Shown here: positions 52,634 through 61,559 of the stretch, piece after piece
How positions within the stretch are numbered: the stretch's first letter is position 1
How the letters are laid out: every line of letters starts with the position of its first letter
Notes under the pieces: generated by a model
The model's input: the letters and a program-made list of their open reading frames with translations, nothing else
What the model was told of the DNA's origin: nothing
Databases searched by the model: none
Position numbers and translations under genes: made by a program
From: a virus
Virus record (IMG/VR): IMGVR_UViG_3300030117_008341
Coordinates: 17,269-81,268 of that record
DNA length: 64,000 nucleotides
Reading direction: 5' to 3' (one strand)

Positions 52634-53632
52634 ATGGACGATATTAGTGAACAAATAGATCTGGTTTTAGAATCATCTTTAGAAGAGTTTGTTAGAGCCG
52701 GTTCTCTCAAGGGAGCATCGAAGGCCAAACAATATGACCCTGATGCTTTTCTAAGAGGAGGGCAGAAGAGATTTGGCTTCTTGCCAACAACGTACAAGTC
52801 TCGCGCCACAAAATCTTTAGCTCGTACCGCCGCCGGCCCTTTAGCCCGAACGGATCGTCTCGTAGCAGCCGACGCAGCAGTAGATGTTGAGCCTAGAGAA
52901 CAGAGTCCAGAGAGGCTTGTCCCGACACCCATCCCCCCAAACCTTGAAAGAGATGGCGACAAGTGGAAGCCAAAAGAGGGATATATGTGGGCTATCCCTA
53001 GCAGTGACCCAGATTTTGAAGAGGCAGACGCGGAGGCATACTATGCAGTCGAGGAAATGCCAGAACTTGAACCATCACCAGAACCCGAACCAGATCCAGC
53101 ATCGGACACCGAAGATGATGATGACCTCTTACGCATGCTCGCAGACCTCATCGACGACGATGAAGATGAGGATACACCATCCACCCCTAGCCCGTCATCA
53201 ACTGCCACGCGCACATCCGGCGGTCTGGGTCCAGCGTTAGGCGGCGCCGCCCGAGCCATCCGAAACCGTTTCCGCCGCAACGAGAATGTTAACGAAAACC
53301 GCAAACCAGCCGATGACCTTGTTGAAATCGTGATTGATTTTGAAGAGCTAAAGAAACAAGAACTAAATGAAAGCTTTTTAGCTATGTTTGGTGGCTGGGT
53401 TGAACAGATATTGGGTTCTATATTCACAGGCCGTTCTTTACCGCTAGCTGTTAAAGGTAGCTCTAGAGATGTTAAGGCTTTTGCAAAAGCAATCGGTGGT
53501 GAAAAAGATTATATCGAAGCAGCCAGAAAGTATGGCCTCGATCACCCTACAACATATAAGAACAAAGCAAAACTCAATAACGCTATTAGAGGTTTTGAGA
53601 AAGACACTGGCTTAAAGTGGCCATTTAAATAG
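52634..53632 (+). CDS. Acidic tail-region protein of unknown function
   Basis: 332-aa protein before the tape measure. The N-terminal helix (DISEQIDLVLESSLEEFVRA) and basic stretch precede a long disordered acidic, Pro-rich middle (EMPELEPSPEPEPDPASDTE, LIDDDEDEDTPSTPSPSSTA). The C-terminal ~70 residues look folded (AFAKAIGGEKDYIEAARKYG, then AIRGFEKDTGLKWPFK). Possible partner of the tape measure or hub, inferred from place. No enzyme motif. Confidence 0.55.
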   Translation: MDDISEQIDLVLESSLEEFVRAGSLKGASKAKQYDPDAFLRGGQKRFGFLPTTYKSRATKSLARTAAGPLARTDRLVAADAAVDVEPREQSPERLVPTPIPPNLERDGDKWKPKEGYMWAIPSSDPDFEEADAEAYYAVEEMPELEPSPEPEPDPASDTEDDDDLLRMLADLIDDDEDEDTPSTPSPSSTATRTSGGLGPALGGAARAIRNRFRRNENVNENRKPADDLVEIVIDFEELKKQELNESFLAMFGGWVEQILGSIFTGRSLPLAVKGSSRDVKAFAKAIGGEKDYIEAARKYGLDHPTTYKNKAKLNNAIRGFEKDTGLKWPFK

Positions 53633-53643
53633 GAGACATTTAG

Positions 53644-55929
53644 ATGGCCTTAACACCAGAAGAAGCACGCGCCATAGCTAGAGCTAATGCTGAAATAGCC
53701 AGAGAACAACAAGAGAATGATGATCAAAGACTAAAGAGACTAGAAGACCAGCGCAACGAACTCGCTGGCCAAATTGAAGCTTTAGATGAGATAGCAAAAA
53801 AAGGTCAGACTGTTGTCGGCATTGGTGCCGAGCGCATTAAGCTTTTAGAAGCAAATCTAGAAATAGAAAAAGAGCTACTTAAACAAGGCGATGCAAGAGC
53901 AAAATATAACGCACAAGAGATTGCCGATTTAGAGCGCAAGCTTGAAATCCAGCGTCAGGGATATAATGATGCCGAAGGCTTTGCTAAAAAGTTTATGGGC
54001 ATCACCAGAGAGCCTTCCTCCGAGTTTGGTAAATTTATTGTTGGAGGTGGTGACAGGCTAGCCGGCCTTAGTGCTGGCCTAGCTGAGACCGTTGATACTC
54101 TGAGTATCATGACATCTACTATCGATAAGATTGTGGAAGCTTCCGTCGCGCTCGCCATCGAGCAAGATCAAGTAACGACCGGGTTTGCAAAGAACACAGG
54201 ACAAGTTGGTAAATTTGATAAACAAATTGTGGACCTTGAGAGAAATTTTGTTACTGCCGGCGTTTCAGTAGCAGAATCCGGAGAGGCATTCCAAAGTCTA
54301 TTTGATAATGTTAATGACTTTACTATGATGACGCAGGAGACACAAACCGAGCTTGCAGAAACGGCAGCTATTTTAAATGAGTTTGGTATATCTTCTGATC
54401 TAACTGCTAAAAACATTCAACTTTTAACAAAAACACTCGGTATGGCAGCGCCCGAAGCGGCGGAACTAACAAGAGAGTTACTAGATTTTTCACAAGCTTT
54501 AGGCCTTTCACAGCAGCAGGTAGCAGAGGATTTGTCTAACTTTGGGTCTATGTTAGCAGCATTAGGTCAAGAAGGACCAGAGGCTTTCCGTAAGCTGCAA
54601 GTTCAAGTCAAGGCTACAGGGCTGGAGATAAATGAGCTTCTACAAATAACAGACCAATTTAACAAGTTCGATACAGCGGCTCAGTCCGTTGGTAGGCTGA
54701 ACGCCCTCCTTGGCGGGCCGTTCTTGAATACACTTGAACTTGTGAATGAGACGAATCCAGCTAAGAGATTTGATCTTTTAAAGAGGAGTATAGATAAAGC
54801 AGGCCTATCTTTTGACACAATGGATTTTTATCAAAAGAAAGCCCTAGCCAGCGCGATGGGACTGAACGAGCAACAGTTAGCCCTTATGATGCGAGGCAGA
54901 ATGGATCTTGTGTCGGAGCCTGAACGATCTGCCCGAGAAATAGAAGAGTTGGCACAAGTAACAAGAGACTTTCAAAACCTTCAAGAAGAGATGATGCAAA
55001 CGTTTATGAGTTTGGCCGTCTCTTTTACACCCGCAATAAAACTTCTTAAAGAATTCTTAAATGTTATTCAAGAGCTAGCGCCTCAAATTCAGCTTATCAC
55101 CGCTCTATACGCTGGTTATAGGGTGGCCATGATGGCATTTAGTTTGCAAACGAAAATAGCCGCGATGCTTAGTTTTGATTTTACAGTAGCTGAATTTGGA
55201 AGGACAGCCGCGACCGGATCAAGTATTCCAGTTACCAATGCAGCAACAGGCGCTATGACTCTGTTTGGATTTTCTATGAAAGCGGCTTTTGGAATAGTTG
55301 GCATCCTCATAGCCGGATTGTTTGCTCTTGCACACGTTTTCCTTCATGATGCTGGCTCACCGGGCCTGATAACAATCTTAGGTATGGTCTCTGCTGCCCT
55401 TATTGCCATGGGTATTGCGTCAAGTTTATTTGGATTCTCTTTGGGTCCTGTGATGCCTATCTTGTTAGCTTTTGCGGCCGCAATAATGGCTGTTGGGGTG
55501 GGCATAGGTATTGCTTCGGCAGGACTTAGTTTGATGGTTAACTCTCTTGGCTCGTTTACTACAGGCATCGCAGAAAGTATGATATCAACCGCTATGGCCG
55601 TGCGAAGTATCGTTGATTCAATCAATGAAGTGAAGGCTGGAAAAGCAGTTATCTTTACCGCTGCAATGGCCCCTGTCGCCGCGATTGCAATGAGCCCCGT
55701 AGGAGCAGCAGCAGCAGTCGCTGGCATGGTTGGCGGCGCTACGGGGGGTGAAGCAGGTGGTGGAGCAGGTGGAGCGTCACCAACGATCAATATCACACTA
55801 AGTATTGATGGTGATGAGATATCAACCGCTGTAAATTCTGTTGAGGTATCTAAATACAATAAGGGTAGACAAAGTGATATGTACAACTCAATTGTCGCTA
55901 TGATCGAGCAAGGCTTGGTGAAGGGGTAA
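53644..55929 (+). CDS. Tail tape measure protein
   Basis: 761-aa protein that sets tail length and fills the tube. Residues 1-110 form a charged coiled coil (EQQENDDQRLKRLEDQRNEL, ELAGQIEALDEIAKK). The middle is helical and Ala/Gln-rich, and residues ~480-680 hold several strongly hydrophobic segments (FGIVGILIAGLFALAHVFLH, LAFAAAIMAVGVGIGIASAG), typical of tape measures and possible membrane-penetrating parts. A Gly-rich linker (GGATGGEAGGGAGGA) precedes a small C-terminal beta domain. T4 gp29 is 590 aa. Identified by architecture and place. Confidence 0.82.
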   Translation: MALTPEEARAIARANAEIAREQQENDDQRLKRLEDQRNELAGQIEALDEIAKKGQTVVGIGAERIKLLEANLEIEKELLKQGDARAKYNAQEIADLERKLEIQRQGYNDAEGFAKKFMGITREPSSEFGKFIVGGGDRLAGLSAGLAETVDTLSIMTSTIDKIVEASVALAIEQDQVTTGFAKNTGQVGKFDKQIVDLERNFVTAGVSVAESGEAFQSLFDNVNDFTMMTQETQTELAETAAILNEFGISSDLTAKNIQLLTKTLGMAAPEAAELTRELLDFSQALGLSQQQVAEDLSNFGSMLAALGQEGPEAFRKLQVQVKATGLEINELLQITDQFNKFDTAAQSVGRLNALLGGPFLNTLELVNETNPAKRFDLLKRSIDKAGLSFDTMDFYQKKALASAMGLNEQQLALMMRGRMDLVSEPERSAREIEELAQVTRDFQNLQEEMMQTFMSLAVSFTPAIKLLKEFLNVIQELAPQIQLITALYAGYRVAMMAFSLQTKIAAMLSFDFTVAEFGRTAATGSSIPVTNAATGAMTLFGFSMKAAFGIVGILIAGLFALAHVFLHDAGSPGLITILGMVSAALIAMGIASSLFGFSLGPVMPILLAFAAAIMAVGVGIGIASAGLSLMVNSLGSFTTGIAESMISTAMAVRSIVDSINEVKAGKAVIFTAAMAPVAAIAMSPVGAAAAVAGMVGGATGGEAGGGAGGASPTINITLSIDGDEISTAVNSVEVSKYNKGRQSDMYNSIVAMIEQGLVKG

Positions 55930-55932
55930 ACT

Positions 55933-56718
55933 ATGGCAGCTACAATAACCATAAAACATGTTGCAACCGGATTAACCACTACTTTGTCAAACTATTATAT
56001 GACCGAGTTTTCGGACAATATCAGTACAAGCTACAATAAAGTTCAAACCTTCGGGCGTATGGACCCTCTTGTAAACTATCAAGGCAGTACAAGAGATATA
56101 TCAGTTGGCTTACTGTTTACACTGACAGATCGAGCAGAACACGTTAGAATGCATAGGATTATCACAAAGCTACAGAAAATGCAATACCCAGTTTACGAAA
56201 ACAAAGCTAATGCACTCACCATTCAAAGACCTCCTCTTGTTGAGGTAACTTTTGGAAACTTGATTCGAGGAAACAGTGGCGGCGCTCTTCTTTGTGCAAT
56301 GGAAGGATTTTCATTTACACCCAAAGTTGGGTTCACCCCAGAAGATTCACCGTATGTGAGGTTTGGCGCCCCGAGAGGCCAGCAAAATGGCAAAGGCCAA
56401 AAAACAGATATTAATCAAGTGGGCACGGCAGATGAGATATTCTTCAAAGAATACTCATTCGCATTTAAGTTTACAGTTCTGCATCAGCAGCCAATGGGTT
56501 TTGCAATAGATTCATCTATGCGAGACAGAGAAACCGATTTGGGCAAAGACAGCAGCTATAGTGACAAGAATATGCGTTTTATCGGCGGCTATTACTTTGG
56601 ATCAGATGTCGAAGAACTCACAGCAGTTGGAGTGCAACCAGCAGCAGCGTCAACAGGGGCAGATGACCAACACGGCGCCGCCGAAGAAGCCGACGCAGTT
56701 GAAGGAGATAGTGAATAA
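55933..56718 (+). CDS. Tail/baseplate hub structural protein
   Basis: 261-aa protein directly after the tape measure. Sequence is beta-rich with a conserved-looking middle (YQGSTRDISVGLLFTLTDRA, RMHRIITKLQKMQYPVYEN, RPPLVEVTFGNLIRGN, MEGFSFTPKVGFTPED) suggesting a tube- or hub-junction role of the kind filled by T4 gp48/gp54 or P2-type tail hub adaptors. I cannot match it to one. The C-terminus is acidic and Ala-rich. The last base overlaps the LysM-type gene. Confidence 0.6.
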   Translation: MAATITIKHVATGLTTTLSNYYMTEFSDNISTSYNKVQTFGRMDPLVNYQGSTRDISVGLLFTLTDRAEHVRMHRIITKLQKMQYPVYENKANALTIQRPPLVEVTFGNLIRGNSGGALLCAMEGFSFTPKVGFTPEDSPYVRFGAPRGQQNGKGQKTDINQVGTADEIFFKEYSFAFKFTVLHQQPMGFAIDSSMRDRETDLGKDSSYSDKNMRFIGGYYFGSDVEELTAVGVQPAAASTGADDQHGAAEEADAVEGDSE

Positions 56719-57062
56719 TGCCAAGACACGGAACAGAAGATCTTATAACAAACAGAAACGAGTTCTATGAAGAGTTTTTTGAAGCTAGAGGTGTGGATAG
56801 GATTCGCCACTATCGATCCCCGATGTTACCTCCAATAACAGTCGATGTTATTAGAAGCTTTACAAGAGAGAAATATGTTTGGAAACTCGGAGATAAATAC
56901 TATAAAATCGCAGCAAGAGCATATGGCGATCCTAAGTTATGGTGGGCCATCGCTTGGTTTAATCAAAAACCAACAGAAAACGATGTAAAACAGGGAGATG
57001 TTATTTATATTCCAAGACCAGTAAACAAGCTCTTGACTTATTTAAATATGGGGTCGATGTAA
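56718..57062 (+). CDS. 53: LysM-type baseplate wedge protein, gp53-like
   Basis: 114-aa protein, shorter than T4 gp53 (196 aa). The C-terminal ~60 residues form a LysM fold: YYKIAARAYGDPKLWWAIAW, then NDVKQGDVIYIPRP, as in gp53 and other phage wedge/hub LysM proteins that bind neighbouring tail subunits. The N-terminal ~50 residues (HYRSPMLPPITVDVIRSFT) resemble the gp53 wedge segment. It lies between the tape-measure region and the hub protein and starts by overlap (TAATG). Confidence 0.75.
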   Translation: MPRHGTEDLITNRNEFYEEFFEARGVDRIRHYRSPMLPPITVDVIRSFTREKYVWKLGDKYYKIAARAYGDPKLWWAIAWFNQKPTENDVKQGDVIYIPRPVNKLLTYLNMGSM

Positions 57063-57063
57063 T

Positions 57064-60000
57064 ATGGCTGACAATTTAACGCAAGGCGAACAAGAGGCTC
57101 GCCAGAATGCGATTAATAATATTAACGACACACTGTCCGATATAAATGATGCACAGATCCAAGCATTAGCTGATATATATGGGATTGAGGTTGAAAGCAC
57201 AAGCGGAGATTTCATATCTTTAAGCAACACCGGTGCAAATATTGGTGGAATTCAGGCAGAGATTGGCAGTTTTAGGAAGGGAAAAAGTTTAGCAGAGTGG
57301 GCTGAACTGGGCGACGGTGGAAAAGAGAAATGGATCACAAATTATTATAAACAGGGGCGCGGCCGCGCAGGTGAAGCTAGAGGAATAGACGAAGGTCAAA
57401 TATTTGCGAATACCACACAACAGTTAGCTGCGGTTGTCCAAGCATGCAAAGAAGATCCTCCTGCACCCGGATCTGATAGAGCAGAACAATGTCGAATAGC
57501 CAACGAAACACTTCAAGCGAGTGTCGAAAAAGTAAATGAGGCATATGCAGATGCCGAAGGAGAGGGAGTTGATACTTCTGCTCTCCCTATCGGCGGACAA
57601 ACAACTATACAGCCTATTCTTGCAGCAAAAGCCGATGGACAGAATACTGATTCAGCGATCGCGGACGTAAACACAGATACTAATCAAGACCAACAAGACC
57701 GCGCCGAACGTGCTTTAGTTATTAGGGACGCTGTTAACTGTTGGCTTTTATATAATATGGAGGCTTTTGCAGAGTGGCACAAGAACAATATATCTGTTAA
57801 CGAAAAAGGTGATATAGATTCCCCCGGATTCATTGGAGTTAGGATGGACCCGGCAACACATGATCAAAGAATTATGTTAACAAATGAAGAAACACCCGGC
57901 ACAACTCTAGCAAGCAGGTTCCACTCTAGAAAAGGGTCTCTTAATTTTGTTGATATTGAGCCCCACCAATATGCTGATTTAATGCCAATGTTGCGGATAT
58001 TCAAAGTATACTTGGAGGAAGACAACTCAAGAACGACAGTTGAGATGGATTTTAGCAACCAAAGCTCATTGGATGGCATCGCGAGACAACTTGTATCTTC
58101 AAGCCCTTATGGGATTAAACAATCTCTTTATACCAGAGGGTCAGAGGTTGGAGTTAAGTCTTTTGAGTGGCAAATTCTTGGCACTGACCCATTCACAGCC
58201 ACTAAAGATGTTGAGGCAACTCTAACACTCACAGCACAAAACTTTGCCGCATTATCAAAAGTTCGTAAAGGCCGAACAAATAGTGCCAACCCTGTCACGT
58301 CTAGAGAGTATGATTATCGTTATCTTGACTTGTGTGTTATACCAGACTGCGAAGATGATTATTCTCCAACATGCTTTGAGGTAAGGGTTGATGTTGGGTA
58401 TGCAACCAATCCTGATTTTCCAAACATTGCCTCGCAAAAAGACATTCTTTATTTAACGCTCGTCGATCATGGCTTCACTATTAATGATGATGGTACACTT
58501 GATTTAACTATTAGCTACAGAGGCCGACTCGGCGGGCTAATGAAGAGCAGAAAAATGAATATTTTACTACCCGCCGGCGGTACAATGGCCAACGAATTTA
58601 GGTTTAGGGTCGAGGGTTTTGGTCTTTTATCAGCGCAAGAGTGCGAAGATAAATTAAAAAATTTAAGTAACAAAAGAAGACAAACCGAAAGAGATAAAAC
58701 TCAAATTAAAAATCTTGAAAAAGGCCTGTCAGATTTTTCTACTAAGTACAAACAATTGATTCATGGTGGAATTTTAGATAGGCTTCTAAAAGCTGGGAAA
58801 CTACACTTTTATAATGTGCCGGATGGTGAACTCACACAATTCAGAGAATTTATATCAGAATTAGAGAAGCCACCAAAGCTCCCAAAGCCCGCCACTTATG
58901 CGACACTTCAGAGTGGCATTAGGACCGCCTCGGGCGCGTCTTTCACAGGCGCCGAATCATCATTCGCAACCTTTGATGCAACCACCGCCGAAGAAGCTGA
59001 GGACGCTGTGGAGGAGGTCATTACTAGGCTAAACCGAACTAATCTCGCGAACCCTAATCAGGCTAGATTTTTTTTCTTAGGAGACCTATTAGGCATAGTT
59101 TTAGATCATGTAGTCGGTGCCAATACCATTGTTGGAGATATTGAAAGGAGAAAGCTACTAAAACTTATTAACGTTGGGACCGCGACAACCTCAAAAAATG
59201 TAACTGAAGTTAGAAAAGATTTAAATAAGCTTAGGATAATTATGGGCAATATGGATATAGATTCCAACAGAAGCCCTGCTGCTGTCGGTGTGAGCAAAGT
59301 AAACTTAGCACACATACCGATTTCTCTTGACCAATACAGTTCTTTTTTTCTAAATTCGGTACTCGCCAAAGAACGCACTAATTATCCTTTTTTTGATTTT
59401 GTTGATGATATTTTGTCTGAATTGATAATGGACCCTGCTACCAACGCTTGTTTCGGTGGCTTGTTTAATTTAAACTTTAACCCAAGAGTTCAAAAATACA
59501 CAGTCCCAAATGTGATTAATATGGAGGAACGCTATAGCAATTTTATTACTAACGGCGCGTTTGGATCAGGCTTATCTCGGTATAAGGCATTAAACTTTAC
59601 CGACGTAGGACCAAACAATCCTTTGTTCGAGTATGGAGCAGAGTCAACCTCGATAGATAAATTACACGAATATTTGATAATCTCGGCAGAGGCTACAAAC
59701 TTTGACGAACTAGAGGGTGACCCAGTTGCAGATCGATCCCAAGGCATTTTTCATCTTTATTTTGGTAATCATCGTGGGTTGGTAAAGAAAATTACTTTTA
59801 ACAGAACAGACCAAGAGTACCTGCCAGAGGCTCGTTATGCGGAAGAGGGCAATTTTATATTTAATCAGTTAGCAAATGTCTATGATGTAAACATTGAAAT
59901 GCTTGGTAATAACTTGTTTAAGCCGGGACAATATGTTTACATTGATACAAGCCTTATTGGTGCCGGCGAGTCGTGGGAGCTAAAACAAAATGCAAAAGGT

Positions 60001-60186
60001 GATGTGATTCACCGATCTTGGGCTAACCTTATGGGGCTTGGTGGGTACCATTTAGTAACTGAAATAGCACATTCTATATCAAACGATGGTTTTAACACTT
60101 CAATCAAGGCCCGGTGGGTTTCGTCTGGTCAACGTGGTGAGGATGAGCCCACAGGCTTAGTCTTTGATGATGAAGAATCCGACTAG
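57064..60186 (+). CDS. Baseplate hub protein
   Basis: 1040-aa protein, probable central hub. The N-terminal 200 residues are Glu/Asp/Ala-rich and helical, including CKEDPPAPGSDRAEQCR with two cysteines. A jelly-like beta region follows with SSLDGIARQLVSSSPYGIKQ. The C-terminal quarter resembles late-control D/gp27-type hubs: NHRGLVKKITFNRTDQEYLP, NVYDVNIEMLGNNLFKPGQY, then GLGGYHLVTEIAHSISNDGF. This is the usual fold that carries the membrane-piercing spike. A spike protein (gp5-like) is not seen separately in the window. ATG is one base after the previous stop (TAATATGG). Confidence 0.7.
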   Translation: MADNLTQGEQEARQNAINNINDTLSDINDAQIQALADIYGIEVESTSGDFISLSNTGANIGGIQAEIGSFRKGKSLAEWAELGDGGKEKWITNYYKQGRGRAGEARGIDEGQIFANTTQQLAAVVQACKEDPPAPGSDRAEQCRIANETLQASVEKVNEAYADAEGEGVDTSALPIGGQTTIQPILAAKADGQNTDSAIADVNTDTNQDQQDRAERALVIRDAVNCWLLYNMEAFAEWHKNNISVNEKGDIDSPGFIGVRMDPATHDQRIMLTNEETPGTTLASRFHSRKGSLNFVDIEPHQYADLMPMLRIFKVYLEEDNSRTTVEMDFSNQSSLDGIARQLVSSSPYGIKQSLYTRGSEVGVKSFEWQILGTDPFTATKDVEATLTLTAQNFAALSKVRKGRTNSANPVTSREYDYRYLDLCVIPDCEDDYSPTCFEVRVDVGYATNPDFPNIASQKDILYLTLVDHGFTINDDGTLDLTISYRGRLGGLMKSRKMNILLPAGGTMANEFRFRVEGFGLLSAQECEDKLKNLSNKRRQTERDKTQIKNLEKGLSDFSTKYKQLIHGGILDRLLKAGKLHFYNVPDGELTQFREFISELEKPPKLPKPATYATLQSGIRTASGASFTGAESSFATFDATTAEEAEDAVEEVITRLNRTNLANPNQARFFFLGDLLGIVLDHVVGANTIVGDIERRKLLKLINVGTATTSKNVTEVRKDLNKLRIIMGNMDIDSNRSPAAVGVSKVNLAHIPISLDQYSSFFLNSVLAKERTNYPFFDFVDDILSELIMDPATNACFGGLFNLNFNPRVQKYTVPNVINMEERYSNFITNGAFGSGLSRYKALNFTDVGPNNPLFEYGAESTSIDKLHEYLIISAEATNFDELEGDPVADRSQGIFHLYFGNHRGLVKKITFNRTDQEYLPEARYAEEGNFIFNQLANVYDVNIEMLGNNLFKPGQYVYIDTSLIGAGESWELKQNAKGDVIHRSWANLMGLGGYHLVTEIAHSISNDGFNTSIKARWVSSGQRGEDEPTGLVFDDEESD

Positions 60187-60188
60187 GA

Positions 60189-60196
60189 TCTATTTA
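60189..60196 (+). promoter_or_regulatory. Variant TCTATTTA motif
   Basis: One-base variant (TCTATTTA) only 4 nt before the ATG at 60201. The distance is too short for a usual leader, so it is a weaker candidate. Confidence 0.3.
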
Positions 60197-60200
60197 TATT

Positions 60201-61538
60201 ATGGCAATAACAATATCAGGAAATAATAATCTAGGCGCCAGAGACATGTACCTTCAAAGGAGCATGTACAATGGATATATTCTAACAGCACTTAATAAGG
60301 TCAACTCCCCGCAGATAGAAACAATACAAATAAAAGACTTCCTTAAGGATGAGAAGTTGTTAATTGGTCGAGTTGATCCGTTTGGTAACCCAATTTTGAT
60401 TGATAGGAATTATTTAAAAAGCTTCTCGTCAGGCGTCGGAGGCTCACAAGTAACAGCAGTGAACTTTGTCATCGACGCTTTTCAGGACATGCAGAACAAG
60501 TTTCAAAATGCTCTTCGTCTTGGAAAAGTTGATAATGACTCACAAGCACTGGGCGAACTTTCGGCTAAAAAAGGTTACAATGATCCATCGGATGGCTATT
60601 TTAAGCATCGGCAAAGACTTACCAAGATATTCAGAAGATACATACTTGGATCAGGTAAAATAGACGAAATAAGAGATTTTGAAACATTCGTTCCTATATT
60701 TTTAGATTTTGTGACTCAGATGACACCAAGGAATCCAATCACAGAGACGATGTATATATTAACAAGTAAAAGTTCTGTTTTGGATTCTGGCTTGGCAATA
60801 GAGATTTATGAAGGTGATTATGGCGATGATGTACTCAAGTATGATTTGTTTTATGATGACATTAATTTTGAGTATTTAAAAAACTTAGCTTATGGACACG
60901 GTTTTGTTATTGATAAACACATTCCGTGGAGACTTGTAGCCGATTTAAACTCCCCACAAATGGCTCCGTATATAGAGAATGCACTTACAGTACCGGGCGC
61001 CAAGGCTGGTTTTGTTTTGGAGGCCATGTATAATCGCCCTCATCTTGACGATATTGATAACGTAGCTGATATAATGCTAAAGATGTACAACATGGCTGCT
61101 AGACTTCGACCGCGATCGATTAAAAAAGCATCAAGTGCAACCACTTCTCTTGGATCTTCTAAAACCGTGTTTAAAAAATGCACCAGAAGTCAGTCTTTTG
61201 CGAGAAAATTGACATCTGCAAGAGAAGTAACACAACTGCCCCTATCGTATTGGATTGATAAATACGTTAAAGTCAGAAACGCTGAAACAGGACTTCGATA
61301 TGATAATGCTACTCTTGATGTTATCATTAAAAATGCAACTGATTTAGCGAATTCGCTTGACATCAGTGCGGCAGTGCGTTATACTGCTACTAAGTTCGAC
61401 AACTTTGAACACTTTAACGGCTCACTATTTCACGATGTTGTTAGGTTTGAGATGCGAGAAGATCCAAATGCGACCGGTGACTCGGTGGATGAAAGGGTGC
61501 AACGAAGTGTTCAGGCATCAAACTTTGTGATATACTAA
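60201..61538 (+). CDS. Virion structural protein, baseplate region
   Basis: 445-aa protein, unidentified, with no catalytic motif. It follows the hub gene and precedes the replication genes. N-terminus NNNLGARDMYLQRSMYNGYI; other features are TMYILTSKSSVLDSGLAIEI and FLDFVTQMTPRNPITE, and a basic C-terminal third (RLRPRSIKKASSATTSLGSS). The pattern recalls a conserved structural protein near baseplate genes of environmental T4-like phages. A structural role is inferred from context and from the lack of enzyme motifs. Confidence 0.6.
   Translation: MAITISGNNNLGARDMYLQRSMYNGYILTALNKVNSPQIETIQIKDFLKDEKLLIGRVDPFGNPILIDRNYLKSFSSGVGGSQVTAVNFVIDAFQDMQNKFQNALRLGKVDNDSQALGELSAKKGYNDPSDGYFKHRQRLTKIFRRYILGSGKIDEIRDFETFVPIFLDFVTQMTPRNPITETMYILTSKSSVLDSGLAIEIYEGDYGDDVLKYDLFYDDINFEYLKNLAYGHGFVIDKHIPWRLVADLNSPQMAPYIENALTVPGAKAGFVLEAMYNRPHLDDIDNVADIMLKMYNMAARLRPRSIKKASSATTSLGSSKTVFKKCTRSQSFARKLTSAREVTQLPLSYWIDKYVKVRNAETGLRYDNATLDVIIKNATDLANSLDISAAVRYTATKFDNFEHFNGSLFHDVVRFEMREDPNATGDSVDERVQRSVQASNFVIY
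61508..61536 (+). promoter_or_regulatory. Weak sigma70-like promoter before the polymerase
   Basis: Extended -10 TGATATACT (TATACT at 61531-61536) with only a 3/6 -35 match (TGTTCA, 61508-61513) at 17 nt. It would drive the polymerase/FtsZ-like pair but is much weaker than the promoters at 24147 and 28658. Confidence 0.3.
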
Positions 61539-61559
61539 TTATAGGTCCGTGGGGGACGA

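Noticed and set aside
55344-55979. A 211-codon - strand frame opposite the tape measure
   Set aside because: Mirrors the hydrophobic GC-rich codons of the tape measure; long runs of Ala, Ile and Pro and no SD.
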